Positions 44,901 to 52,341 are shown, numbered from the stretch's first letter. The stretch is DNA of 64,000 bases from Cryobacterium frigoriphilum (GCF_004403305.1 NZ_SOHE01000056.1:1-64000); one strand, 5' to 3'. Numbers and translations: made by a program. Notes: generated by a model not told the origin, from the letters alone.

Positions 44901-45940
44901 AGCACGTACTGGTATTGGTAGCAGCCGCTCGACACGCTGCTGTCGGTGTAGCTGGTCACCGGGGCCGCGGTACCGATGTTCACGGCGGTCCCGTAGCTGC
45001 CGCACAGCCCCGCACTCGTCAGCGGCGCGGCAAAGCGTTGCAGCTGCTGCGTCGTGATGCCGGAGCCGCCATCCGCTGCGCTGTTCGTGATGACGACCGA
45101 CCGGGTCGACTGGCTCGTACCGTAGACCGGCGCTCCACCCGTAGGCGCGGTCGAATCGTTCACGAGCGTCAGTGTGGTGGCCGTGGAGTTGCCGGCCAGA
45201 TCGAGGCCCGTCACGGTTTCGGTGGGCGAAGCGGTCGTGCCCGCCGTCCAGGTGAAGGCCCCGGAGACATAGGGGCCGTACGTCGGCGCCGAGACCGTCG
45301 TTGCCGTGTGCGTCCAGCCGTTGCCGCTCAGGGCCGTCGTCGTGCTTGACGCCGCACGGCTTCCGAAGTCAGCGACCGCATTGGTGAGTGAGAATGAACC
45401 GGCGGCGCTGCCGCGGTAGTAGATCGTGCCGGCGGCCTTGTACGCGCTGGCGGCGCCCGCGGTCACTGCGATTGCGTTGACGGGGGCGATGCCGTCAGCC
45501 ACCACGACGGCGCTCTTGGGACTTTCGGCGCCGACCCAATTCGTGCCGATGCGTGGCGTGACCGTGTAGGTCCACGAGCCATCCGTCACGGCGGCTTCCG
45601 TGCAGGTCAGCACCGGCCCGAGGCTCGAGCAGCCTGAACCGACGGTCGCTTCGGTGAAGGGCGACGTCGCCTGGTATCGCGTGATCGTGTACGCGGTCAC
45701 CGGAGCGCCGCTCGCCAGGGTGCTGGCGGCCCAGGACACGGTGATCGCCTGCTTGTTCGCGCCGACGGTCGGCGCGTTTCCGGCACCGACGCTCGTGGCA
45801 GCGGATGCTCCGAAGCCACCATCCACGGAACCGGCCGTGACGTACGACCACGCGACCCCGCTGGCGAGCAGCAAGATCAGGGGGAGTGCACCGATCCGAA
45901 GCAGCAGGGTTCGGCGGCGGGACTGCCGGTGGGCGCTCAT
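41939..45940 (-). CDS. Large secreted surface protein with LamG/ConA-like and Ig-like domains
   Basis: 1333 residues. The signal peptide (about 8-33, RRRTLLLRIGALPLILLLASGVAWSYV) resembles those of the three small proteins encoded upstream. An Fn3-like domain (about 52-148) follows. Three Ig-like repeats (about 264-365, 800-905, 1015-1115) each hold a Cys pair around CGxYG and CYxYxYxVxDxxGN. LamG-type domains lie at about 375-795 and 1125-1333; the first is interrupted at about 385-592 by a second complete jelly-roll domain. There is no LPXTG. The ATG overlaps the upstream stop (ATGA), so it ends a four-gene operon. Likely a glycan-binding adhesin. Confidence 0.82.
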   Translation of the reverse strand: MSAHRQSRRRTLLLRIGALPLILLLASGVAWSYVTAGSVDGGFGASAATSVGAGNAPTVGANKQAITVSWAASTLASGAPVTAYTITRYQATSPFTEATVGSGCSSLGPVLTCTEAAVTDGSWTYTVTPRIGTNWVGAESPKSAVVVADGIAPVNAIAVTAGAASAYKAAGTIYYRGSAAGSFSLTNAVADFGSRAASSTTTALSGNGWTHTATTVSAPTYGPYVSGAFTWTAGTTASPTETVTGLDLAGNSTATTLTLVNDSTAPTGGAPVYGTSQSTRSVVITNSAADGGSGITTQQLQRFAAPLTSAGLCGSYGTAVNIGTAAPVTSYTDSSVSSGCYQYQYVLTDNVGNTVTALSSTITVISYAAVVATASLGQWRLGESSSATSSDTFSGTAGSLLTTHDGEVGAKWTKNTVESTTDAVFTDAGRIRKSGAATARAMYTSSGLPSSADYRVEADIYIASKVPHDAIGVVGRVDLSTTSYYAAVYYQGTGTAAGTWQLVKVTSNSGITQMATVAANLTAGQTYRIALNMSGSLLTVYVNGTQILSTNEGSITAAGRGGFDLGYDTVTTATNSTGAHLDNFQVLSATTPAAADSKGTNHGTYTNDVALGVAGAIANDSNTAAQFDGVNDYVSIARQVSAAFSIEFWFRSTQNQGSTATCASGWWQGAGLVDAFVSTTSTQDFGVSLCANGQVLAGTGTTTIRSAAGLNDGTWHHVVFTRAASGAGTRTLYVDGVQAASGAGTTAALTAAASVTFGRLQTGANYFAGTLDEVAISASVLGAADVSTHYSLGTGPVIDSVGPTGGSVDATTAGFVASTRYAASTALSIAFAPGTDASGLATSGATLARTSASLSNNVCGAYGSTFTTIALDPAPSPVSDTVTDQSCYRYRYTVVDTLGNSADYLSPDIKVDLTPPSTPTLTPAAVSDSYWNGSTMYYRSAATAGSFMVTAAATDAASGLAGYTFALPAASGWSSAAGVLGVNTYAWTTGATGTSAAVAAVNNAAAASASAGFALEADTTGPTAGSVSYTNGDTANRSVTVTTVKGLDGQSGLGAAYLYRTMAPLTGSVCGTYAAATLVATNPSPSYVDSTLIAGNCYRYQYRVDDLVGNAGTYATNTNVAVAHRGAYLRFAEASGTSLGDTSGNGNTGTLRGGTTWTTRATGNPALSFNGTGYVDIPRAVIDTSQSYTVSAWVKPASNTGYQTYLSVDGGAISPFYLQMLDGNFQLTLRSSDSTASTPVTVTRPTDAVAGTWYHLAGVYNKTANTLTLYVNGVSQGFATAPSVWTATGNSAVGRARWNGASVDYVTGSMDDAQFLDRALTSAEVLAQFNATR

Positions 45941-46482
45941 GAGTCGGCCTTCAGAAACACGATTACCTCAGCGCCCTGACAGGCGTTGCTGGCGGATGCC
46001 GCCATGTTCAGCCCCGGCACCGTGATCGGCAGCGTGCCGCTGCCGTTCGTCGTCGCCGCGGGCACGGTCCAGCCGGTGGTCTGTCGGGTGAAGGTGAACG
46101 ACGCGCTCGCGCATCCCGCCGCGGCGTGGGCGCTGTCGATGCCGAAGCCGTCGGTGCCCTGACTGGACTGCAGCGCGAGGGATCCGATGTAAATCGGCGA
46201 CAGGTTGGCGTTGGTCGCCGTGACGACCACCAGCGCCGCTCCGCCCGGGTAGAGCGTGGCCGTCATGGCTTCCCCGCGCGACAGCGTCAGCGGCACCGTG
46301 GTCGCGGCCCGCCCGTTTCCGGTGCCGCCGCCCGACCCGGCCCAGTACGAATAGGCCACCGGCCCGGCCGTCAACGACAGCGCAACGAGCGCTGCGGTCA
46401 ACAGGATGCGCGCGGGCGCGCCCGTGAACATCCGTCGCCTGCGCCCGGAGCCGTGTTCAACGGCCAGCCGCCGTCCGGTCAC
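45937..46482 (-). CDS. Small secreted protein, TasA/SipW-substrate-like (paralogue 3)
   Basis: 181 residues from GTG 46482, whose GTGA overlaps the stop of the preceding gene; ATG 46431 is a shorter alternative. A signal peptide (ILLTAALVALSLTAGPVAYSYWAG) with the YW after the cleavage region resembles SipW-dependent exports. The mature part is a beta-rich domain with two cysteines, in GCASASF and ACQGAEV, placed as in the two sister proteins. Function unrecognised. Its stop overlaps the start of the large LamG protein. Confidence 0.65.
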   Translation of the reverse strand: MTGRRLAVEHGSGRRRRMFTGAPARILLTAALVALSLTAGPVAYSYWAGSGGGTGNGRAATTVPLTLSRGEAMTATLYPGGAALVVVTATNANLSPIYIGSLALQSSQGTDGFGIDSAHAAAGCASASFTFTRQTTGWTVPAATTNGSGTLPITVPGLNMAASASNACQGAEVIVFLKADS

Positions 46483-47021
46483 GGCTGCGCCCCCATGGCC
46501 TCGTATTGCAAGGTCACCGTGGCGCCCTTGCAGCCGTCCTGGTTGACGTTGGGGTTGAGCATCGCGAGCTGCGGAAGGAATTCCCATGGAATGCCGAGCG
46601 TCAGAAGCGTCGCGGTGGTCTGCGGGGGAACGGTCAGCGCGAGGCTCTGCGCGACCTGCACGGCCGCGAAATCGGCCAGGCTGCAGCCACGCTGAGGGGT
46701 CGCATTGGGCGCATCGACCTCGATCAGCGTGACGGCCAGCGTGTCCACCGACACCGCAAAGTCGTGCGGATTGGTCAGCTCGAGGTTCAAGGTCTGCGTG
46801 AAACCGGGCGACAGCGGCTCGCTCGTCGTGCCCGCGACGCCCAACAGAGACTGATCGTGGGGTAGCCCGTGCAGCGGATCGCCCGCATACAGCGGCATGT
46901 CGGACGACAGCAGCACCACGGTACTCACGGCCAACAGCGCGAGAGCGCCGTAGGTCACCGGGTGTGACTGCGCTGCGAGGATCATGGAGCCCTGTCGGGT
47001 TGGGAACGGTAGTGCCGTCAT
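46479..47021 (-). CDS. Small secreted protein, TasA/SipW-substrate-like (paralogue 2)
   Basis: 180 residues. N-terminal hydrophobic anchor/signal (about 23-41, YGALALLAVSTVVLLSSDMP). The mature domain has the family pattern of tandem strands (LSPGFTQTLNLELTNPHDFAVSVDTLAVTL), then GCSLADF and, near the end, NPNVNQDGCKGATVTLQYEAMG, aligning closely with CDLDDF and VNQNYCKDATFIVTYSAVG of paralogue 1. The Cys pair probably forms a disulfide. A strong hairpin separates it from paralogue 1. Confidence 0.65.
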   Translation of the reverse strand: MTALPFPTRQGSMILAAQSHPVTYGALALLAVSTVVLLSSDMPLYAGDPLHGLPHDQSLLGVAGTTSEPLSPGFTQTLNLELTNPHDFAVSVDTLAVTLIEVDAPNATPQRGCSLADFAAVQVAQSLALTVPPQTTATLLTLGIPWEFLPQLAMLNPNVNQDGCKGATVTLQYEAMGAQP

Positions 47022-47095
47022 GGTGCGTTCGGGGTGGCGGCGCTCTTGGTTTGTTCACAGCGGATGCCCCGCTGCGCCGCGCCTTAACGCCGGGT

Positions 47096-47133
47096 GCGGA
47101 TGGGGCGAGGCCGACCGGCCTGGCCCCATCCGC
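47096..47133. terminator. Hairpin between paralogues 1 and 2 of the surface operon
   Basis: GCGGATGGGGC (47096-47106) pairs perfectly with GCCCCATCCGC (47123-47133), with AGGCC/GGCCT inside. It lacks a T-run and may act as a partial terminator or mRNA stabiliser, making the first gene the most abundant. Confidence 0.6.
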
Positions 47134-47147
47134 GTGCCGGGTCTGAG

Positions 47148-47654
47148 TTAGGTGGTCGGCATTCCGACGGCACTGTACGTGACGATGAAAGTCGCGTCCT
47201 TGCAATAGTTCTGGTTTACGGCTGGCAGATTGATCAAGGTGATTGTTGCTCCGGAGAATGCGCCACCAGTTGCGCCGGCAGCCAGGACTCCTCCCGCGGC
47301 AGGTTCCATCTCGGTGGTTGTCACCGTGAAGTCATCCAAGTCGCACGCGGTAGTGGTAGACGTCGTCACGCCATTCACACTTGTGAGTGCGGCGGTGACG
47401 TGGTCGACCGTTATTTCGCTCGTGCCCGGGTTCGTAATTGTCCCGCTGAGGGTGAGGGGCACGCCGGGCAGGATACGGGCAGCAGTGACGCTGGCGTCTT
47501 GAGCGACCGTGACCGAGGTCGAGGTCCCAGCGGTAACCGTTCCGGTGCCGGAGCCGTCTGAGGTCCAGTACGCGAACGCGGCACCGGCTCCTCCGAGAAC
47601 GACGGTGGCGACGAGGGCGATCGCAATCGCCTTTTTTGACATCTTCTTACGCAT
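47148..47654 (-). CDS. Small secreted protein, TasA/SipW-substrate-like (paralogue 1, probable major subunit)
   Basis: 168 residues. Signal peptide MRKKMSKKAIAIALVATVVLGGAGAAFAYWT, with the alanine-rich end plus YW(T/S) and a following SDGSGTGT, is the type seen on SipW-processed TasA/camelysin-like proteins. The mature domain is Thr/Val-rich beta structure with Cys in ACDLDDF and YCKDATF. First gene of the operon 47654-41939, followed by a hairpin, as expected for a major structural subunit. No SipW-type signal peptidase is in the window. Shine-Dalgarno GGAG lies about 6 nt before the ATG. Confidence 0.68.
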   Translation of the reverse strand: MRKKMSKKAIAIALVATVVLGGAGAAFAYWTSDGSGTGTVTAGTSTSVTVAQDASVTAARILPGVPLTLSGTITNPGTSEITVDHVTAALTSVNGVTTSTTTACDLDDFTVTTTEMEPAAGGVLAAGATGGAFSGATITLINLPAVNQNYCKDATFIVTYSAVGMPTT

Positions 47655-47898
47655 GATGAAACTCCAGTATTTCTAGGATTCGGAAAAGTTGACGAGCGCC
47701 GTGAAGTGGCATCTTTTCGACCCCCCACTGTCCAGCGATTGTGAAGTTACGCGGCGGAAATGTCCCGTTGTAGCCCCACAATGGGGCATTCGGTCAATAG
47801 GACACGGAGCTGTCTGTCCCGCGGCCAAACTGGGGGTGCCGAAAGGCCCTGAAACGTACTGTCTACCCCACTCTGGAAGCCCGCGTCGGGCACGCAAA
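47655..47898. promoter_or_regulatory. Upstream region of the surface operon
   Basis: Gene-free stretch of about 245 bp with no supported ORF. Reading toward the operon it contains GCCCC-ATTGT-GGGGC (47774-47788) and other runs of C or G; a TAACTT that could be a -10 lies about 24 nt further on. It resembles the palindromes before the surface genes at the left end. Confidence 0.35.
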
Positions 47899-47925
47899 AG
47901 CGGGGCCGACATCGTCGGCCCCGCT
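47899..47925 (-). terminator. Terminator of the hexapeptide-repeat gene
   Basis: Perfect 12-bp stem AGCGGGGCCGAC / GTCGGCCCCGCT with a 3-nt loop, followed on the minus strand by TTTTG. It lies 39 nt after the stop of the gene. Confidence 0.8.
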
Positions 47926-47964
47926 CGTCTTCCACTCCGTGTCAGAGCTGCTGGATCGCTGCCC

Positions 47965-48465
47965 TCACGCGGCGCGGGTGTAGCGGCTGCGCGCCCGCTT
48001 GGCGGGGGTGGCATCCGTTGCCGCCCCGTTCGGCGCCGGGTGGGGCGCAACACGATGCGTGACGGCATTCACGCGGGCGGCCGGGGGCGGGCCGATGACG
48101 GTGGCGTCGGGGATGACGGTGTCACGCTCGAGCCGTACCCCGCCCGCGATGCGCGCGTCGGCGCCGATGCGCGCGTGGCTGCCGACCCAGACGCTCGAGC
48201 CGAGGCGGGAATCCGGCCCGATGTGCACGTTCTGTCCCACGAAGACGCGCTCGCCCAGAATGACGCCCTGGTCAATCCAGCTGCCGGCCCCGATCCAGGT
48301 TTCGGCGCCGACGTCGGCGCCGGCCTCCACGTACGCGTTCTCGGACACAAACGCCGACGGATGCACCGTCGCCTTCGCCGAGACCCACCCGTTTCCGTTG
48401 GCATGACTGCGATATTTCTCCACCACACCGGTGTCCCGCTCAACCTCTTCGTTCTTGCGTCGCAC
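47965..48465 (-). CDS. Hexapeptide-repeat (LbH) transferase-like protein
   Basis: 166 residues from GTG 48465, which has AGGAAGAGG about 5 nt upstream; the frame can be read from TTG 48486. Residues about 27-125 are a left-handed beta helix of hexapeptides (VHPSAFV, VGAETWIGAGSWIDQGVILG, VFVGQNVHIG). The short N-terminus and 40-residue Ala/Pro/Arg tail carry no known domain. Such proteins are acyl- or sugar-transferase-like, but no acceptor site is visible. Own terminator; neighbours are unrelated. Confidence 0.7.
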   Translation of the reverse strand: MRRKNEEVERDTGVVEKYRSHANGNGWVSAKATVHPSAFVSENAYVEAGADVGAETWIGAGSWIDQGVILGERVFVGQNVHIGPDSRLGSSVWVGSHARIGADARIAGGVRLERDTVIPDATVIGPPPAARVNAVTHRVAPHPAPNGAATDATPAKRARSRYTRAA

Positions 48466-48656
48466 TGCGACCTCTTCCTGCCGCAATCGTGCGGCTCTAC
48501 GGCGTTCAACGCGAGGCTAGTGGTTTCCATTCCGCAGGTGAATCCCCGGCGGACGGTTCTCAGTGAGCTTGCAGGCATCCGTCGGTGCGGCATGGTCACC
48601 CGCGGTGAGCAGGGTGGCTCCAATCGCGGGCTGAGCCGCCTCCCGGCGGGCCGGGC

Positions 48657-48662
48657 TAGGCT
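48657..48662 (+). promoter_or_regulatory. -10 box TAGGCT, leaderless start
   Basis: TAGGCT ends 6 nt before GTG 48669. Confidence 0.6.
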
Positions 48663-48668
48663 CGCGGC

Positions 48669-49187
48669 GTGACCGACTCCCTTCGACGCCAGCTGCGCGC
48701 CCTGCCCGATTTTCCCGACAACCTGCCCCTCTTCGATCCGGCCACGGCTCCCGCCGACCCGATCGCCCTGTTTCTTGACTGGCTCGGCCAGGCGCTCGCC
48801 GCGGGTCTTCCCGCGCCTCACGCGTTCAGCCTCGCGACGGCGACGCCCGAGGGCGCGGTGAGCTCGCGCATGCTGATTCTCAAAGACATCGAGGCCGGCG
48901 CGTTCTGCTTCGCGTCGACCCGCAGCTCCCGCAAAGGGGGCGAACTCGCGGGCAACCCCCAGGCGGCACTCAATTTCTACTGGCCCGCCGTCGGTCGCCA
49001 GATTCGGGTCGTCGGCACTGTCTCGCTGCGCAGCGCCGACGCATCCGCCGCCGACTGGAACGACCGCCCCGGCGCCGACGGCTCAGCGAACCCCGCGTGG
49101 CAGCTGTACGCCCTGCACCCCACCGAGGTCGAATTCTGGCAGGCCAGCGCCGATCGCCACCACATTCGGCACCGCTACGCCCTCTAG
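48669..49187 (+). CDS. Pyridoxamine 5'-phosphate oxidase family protein
   Basis: 172 residues, against about 210-220 for typical PdxH. FMN-binding split barrel with the PdxH motifs ATATPEGAVSSRMLILKDIEAGAFCFAS, SRKGGELAGNPQAALNFYW and RQIRVVGTVSLRS. The C-terminus is short: EFWQASADRHHIRHRYAL replaces the RLHDR...W.RxRLxP ending that binds pyridoxal phosphate. It may be a short oxidase for vitamin B6 salvage or a related flavin/F420-type oxidoreductase. Leaderless GTG start. Confidence 0.75.
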   Translation: MTDSLRRQLRALPDFPDNLPLFDPATAPADPIALFLDWLGQALAAGLPAPHAFSLATATPEGAVSSRMLILKDIEAGAFCFASTRSSRKGGELAGNPQAALNFYWPAVGRQIRVVGTVSLRSADASAADWNDRPGADGSANPAWQLYALHPTEVEFWQASADRHHIRHRYAL

Positions 49188-49255
49188 CCACCGAGCTGAG
49201 CCGCGCCCCCGCGCGCGCCCCCGCGCGCGCTCCCCCCGCGCGCCGTTCGCCCCCC

Positions 49256-49378
49256 GCTGGTTGAGCGCGAGCTTGCGAGCGTCGAAACCCGGTGGGCTAA
49301 TGTCCAGACCCGCGCGTCGCGTCTGAAGGTCGTCCTGCGTGGTCAACCAGCGCACTCTGCGCCCAGGCTCAACCAGCA
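49256..49378. repeat. GCTGGTTGAGC-family repeats, second locus
   Basis: GCTGGTTGAGCGCGAGCTTG with GTCGAAACC at 49256-49292, and an inverted partial copy (GGTCAACCAG ... GGCTCAACCAGC) at 49335-49378, match the 11271-11517 cluster. The stretch 49188-49464 otherwise holds a GCGC-rich tract (49201-49243) and no ORF. Confidence 0.7.
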
Positions 49379-49464
49379 GTGAAAAATACTGCCCATTAAC
49401 AACGGATGCGCACCGGAGAACGTCATCCGGTGCGCTACCCGCCGCGCGCAAAGCGCGGTTAAGG

Positions 49465-49537
49465 TGGGCCCCGTCGGGCTCGAACCGACGACCCAAGGAT
49501 TAAAAGTCCTTTGCTCTACCAACTGAGCTAGAGGCCC
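49465..49537 (-). tRNA. tRNA-Lys (anticodon TTT)
   Basis: On the minus strand the 73-nt cloverleaf is complete: acceptor GGGCCTC/GGGGCCC, D-loop AGCTCAGTTGGTAGAGC, anticodon loop CTTTTAA, and T-arm GTCGG-TTCGAGC-CCGAC. The discriminator is A and the 3' CCA is not encoded. Confidence 0.95.
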
Positions 49538-49659
49538 GCGTCTACCAACTTACCTTGCATTCACTCCTCTTCTTTCCGCAGGGCAGAGGTGGCCTCCCAA
49601 AAACACGCGGTATTCTCGGTCGCAGCACCCGAAATGCTCGACGCGAACAGGAGAACGCC

Positions 49660-50289
49660 ATGGCCGACAACTTTCACAAGCCCACCCAGTTCTCCGGCAG
49701 CCGGTTCGAGTCGTTCAAGGGCGGCGAAGACCCGGCACACATCAGCCGCATCGCCCACGAGACCGCGCAGGCCTTGCTCGCCCGGGTGCGCAGCGACCCG
49801 AACCCGGAGACCGTCGAGCGCCTCGTTGCCTACACCGACGAGAACGGTATCGACGCCGTCGCCGAACTCTGGAGCCGCGCCACGCCCCGCAGCCTGCCCG
49901 GTGCGCTGTGGCGCATTTACCTGATCAGGCTTCTGATCCGCCAGGATCCCGAGACCACGGCCTACATGTACCAGCGGGGCACGGATGTCGCCGTCACCAT
50001 CGATCCGCTCGTCGCCGGCGCCGCGGTGCCCACCGGACCCGCCGAGATCATCGCCCTCGCCGACGAGATTCTGCGCGGAGTCTTCACCGGAGACTTCGCC
50101 GTCGCCCTCGACCGGGCCGCCGCCTACTGCCGGGTCACGGCGAGCGGATGCACGAGCGTCGCCGATGACCTCGACCTCACCGAACCCGTGCGTTCCTCCG
50201 AACTGACGACCCGGGCGCTGCGCTTCTCGACGACCGCGCAGGAGTTCACGGCCTGCGCCCGCCTCTGGCGCAGCGAGTCACTCGAATAG
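49660..50289 (+). CDS. Conserved hypothetical protein
   Basis: 209 residues from ATG 49660, with AGGAG 6 nt upstream. Soluble, no signal or membrane segment. The conserved-looking core runs from FHKPTQFSGSRFESFKGGEDPAHISRIAHETA to ALWRIYLIRLLIRQDP, mostly helical. I recognise no catalytic motif; similar unannotated proteins are common in Microbacteriaceae, sometimes labelled DNA-binding, which I cannot support here. Transcribed away from tRNA-Lys and followed by REP-like copy C. Confidence 0.75.
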   Translation: MADNFHKPTQFSGSRFESFKGGEDPAHISRIAHETAQALLARVRSDPNPETVERLVAYTDENGIDAVAELWSRATPRSLPGALWRIYLIRLLIRQDPETTAYMYQRGTDVAVTIDPLVAGAAVPTGPAEIIALADEILRGVFTGDFAVALDRAAAYCRVTASGCTSVADDLDLTEPVRSSELTTRALRFSTTAQEFTACARLWRSESLE

Positions 50290-50301
50290 CGCCAGACCTT
50301 C

Positions 50302-50363
50302 CCGGGAAAGCGGATGAATCGTCGGTTAGCCGCGCTCGAACCGACGAGTCACCCGCTCTCGCG
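50302..50363. repeat. REP-like palindrome family 1, copy C
   Basis: CGGGAAAGCGGATGAATCGT and GAGTCACCCGCTCTCGCG with inner GTCGGTT/AACCGAC; the left arm has diverged from copies A and B. It begins 13 nt after the preceding stop. The remaining gap to 50656 shows only the palindrome described next. Confidence 0.75.
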
Positions 50364-50619
50364 AGAACGTGGGACACCGCGACACACGGATGATGCACGG
50401 CTGCGCCGAGGGCGAACATCCGTCTGCATCCGCCCACGTCGAATACACTGGTAACTGGTCGGGCCGCAGTAACCCCGGGCTCCAATATTCGCCGTCTCGA
50501 ACGGCCTCACGCCGAGAGGCGTTCTGCGGTCCGGCCTTCACTGTGCACCCGTGCTGATTCCGGGCCGCGCACGCGAGTGCAACAAAACATGAGACAAAAC
50601 CAAACCGTTCTGCACTCGG

Positions 50620-50647
50620 TACCGAACCCTATGCATGGAACGGTACA
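50620..50647. promoter_or_regulatory. Palindrome before the sigma-factor gene
   Basis: GTACCGAACC-N8-GGAACGGTAC (8 of 10 pairs) ends 10 nt before ATG 50657. It could be an operator or part of an autoregulated promoter. Confidence 0.4.
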
Positions 50648-50656
50648 AGACCTGAC

Positions 50657-51253
50657 ATGCTTGATCTCATGACAGCTGAATCCAACTTCGACGCCACGTC
50701 GACGGCTCCTCCCACCAAGGAAGAGCTGCTGAGCCGTGTGGCGCAGGGCGACCAAGCTGCTTTCGGAGAACTGTATGACCAGGTTGCCCCGCGTGTTCTG
50801 GGCCTGGTCAAGCGACTTCTGATTGATCATGCTCAGTCGGAAGAAGTGACCCAGGAGATTTTTCTGGAGATCTGGCAGACCGCGACCCGTTACGAAGCGG
50901 GGCGTGGCGGGGCATCCACTTGGATCATGACCATGGCACACCGGCGAGCGGTCGATCGCATTCGGTCCTCACAGGCCGGGCGTGACCGCGACACCAAAAT
51001 TGGCATCCGCGACCTCGCGGTTGCTTACGATCACGTAGCAGAAACCGTCGAAGTACGGATCGAACACGAAAGGGTGGAGAAGGCAATGTCCCGATTGACT
51101 CAGCTGCAACGCCAGGCGGTCAGCCTCGCGTATTACGGCGGCTACAGTCACAGCGAGGTTGCCGACATGCTCCACATTCCGCTCGGTACCGTGAAAACCC
51201 GACTGCGTGACGGCTTAATCCGCCTCCGCGACGAATTGGGCGTCACTTCATGA
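50657..51253 (+). CDS. sigK: ECF sigma factor, SigK type
   Basis: 198 residues; ATG 50669 is a second possible start. Region 2 (about 37-105) contains YDQVAPRVLGLVKRLLIDHAQSEEVTQEIFLEIWQTATRYE, and region 4 (about 135-193) has LTQLQRQAVSLAYYGGYSHSEVADMLHIPLGTVKTRLRDGL. The ASTWIMTMAHRRAVDRIR stretch and the RskA-like partner identify the SigK group. The next gene overlaps by 4 bp. Kept inactive until the anti-sigma is proteolysed. Confidence 0.9.
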   Translation: MLDLMTAESNFDATSTAPPTKEELLSRVAQGDQAAFGELYDQVAPRVLGLVKRLLIDHAQSEEVTQEIFLEIWQTATRYEAGRGGASTWIMTMAHRRAVDRIRSSQAGRDRDTKIGIRDLAVAYDHVAETVEVRIEHERVEKAMSRLTQLQRQAVSLAYYGGYSHSEVADMLHIPLGTVKTRLRDGLIRLRDELGVTS

Positions 51254-52275
51254 GCAAACAGATCCCCACCGGCCACCCCGAGGAACTCGGCGGTGCCTAT
51301 GCGCTGAACGCACTGTCCCAAGACGACATCGCGCTCTATGAGCAGTACCTTGACCAGTCCGAACAAGCGAGAATTGAGGCAGAGGAATTGAGCGACACCG
51401 CAGTGGCCCTCGGCCTCGCCACGATTCCCGTGCAGCCGAGCGCCGGCCTCAAGGCCAGCCTCATGGACCTGATCAAGACGACCCCGCAGCTCGCCCCGCT
51501 TAGCGCGACGGCCGCGACGGCTGAGTCCGCTCAGTCAGCTCCCGACCAGCCGACGGATGCCGCCGACCCCGTCACGTCGCTGACCCTTGTTCCCGGCGAC
51601 ATGCCGATTTCCCGGCGTCAGGCTCGCACTGAGTCCGAGGCCCGAACGGCCACGCCCGCCATCGGCTCGATTGACACAAACACCGACGAAAGCACCGACG
51701 AAAACACCGACGCAAGCACCGACGCTGGCCTGCTCACGGAATCGCCGGCATCCGCCAGCGTGAGCGAGAACCCGGCCCCGCCGCGCTCTGGCGCCGAAGC
51801 CCGTGCCCAGGCGCGCTGGTTTCAGCGTCCGGCCCGCTTGCTCGTCGCCGCATCGGCCGCGGTGGCACTCTTCATCGGCGGCACCGTGATCGGCGGAGCC
51901 CTGAACGACAACCAGTTCGGGGATCAGCAGGCCGCGAGCCTCGCGCAGATCAATGCCGCCCCCGACTCGCAGCGGGCGTCAACGACGACCGGCGACGGCC
52001 AGGAAGCGACCCTGGTCTGGTCGAACACTCTCGGTATCTCTGCCGTGCTCGTCGACGGCCTGCCGGCGTTGCCGGCCGATCAGGACTACCAGCTCTGGTA
52101 CATCAACGCCGAGGGTCCGCTGCCGGCCGGAACCTTCGATTCCACCGGCGAGGGAACGGTCTGGCGAGTGCTCGACGGCACCATGCACGCCGGAGACTCC
52201 GTCGGCATGACCGTGGAACCCAATGGCGGCTCCGATGCCCCGACGAGCGACCCGATCGTGGCCTTCCAAAGCTAG
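51250..52275 (+). CDS. rskA: Anti-sigma-K factor, RskA family
   Basis: 341 residues. The N-terminal about 85 residues form the sigma-binding helical domain (LGGAYALNALSQDDIALYEQYLDQSEQARIEAEELSDTAVALGLA). A hydrophilic linker follows with a 12-bp-encoded repeat of DESTDENTDASTDA (about 140-160). One membrane helix (about 196-219, LLVAASAAVALFIGGTVIGG) precedes the extracytoplasmic RskA domain (WSNTLGISAVLVDGLPALPADQDYQLWYIN). ATGA overlap with sigK. A strong terminator follows. Confidence 0.92.
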   Translation: MSKQIPTGHPEELGGAYALNALSQDDIALYEQYLDQSEQARIEAEELSDTAVALGLATIPVQPSAGLKASLMDLIKTTPQLAPLSATAATAESAQSAPDQPTDAADPVTSLTLVPGDMPISRRQARTESEARTATPAIGSIDTNTDESTDENTDASTDAGLLTESPASASVSENPAPPRSGAEARAQARWFQRPARLLVAASAAVALFIGGTVIGGALNDNQFGDQQAASLAQINAAPDSQRASTTTGDGQEATLVWSNTLGISAVLVDGLPALPADQDYQLWYINAEGPLPAGTFDSTGEGTVWRVLDGTMHAGDSVGMTVEPNGGSDAPTSDPIVAFQS

Positions 52276-52305
52276 AACTCCCTCAGAACCGGTTCAGTCG
52301 CGGAC

Positions 52306-52341
52306 AAACCACCCTCGGTGCACCGGCGAGGGTGGTTTTTT
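52306..52341 (+). terminator. Rho-independent terminator of sigK-rskA
   Basis: Stem AAACCACCCTCG (52306-52317) with CGAGGGTGGTTT, loop GTGCACCGG, then a run of T to 52341. Confidence 0.93.

Noticed and set aside
47689..48672. 327-codon plus-strand frame
   Set aside because: Covers a terminator and the antisense of the hexapeptide-repeat gene; no domain or good start.
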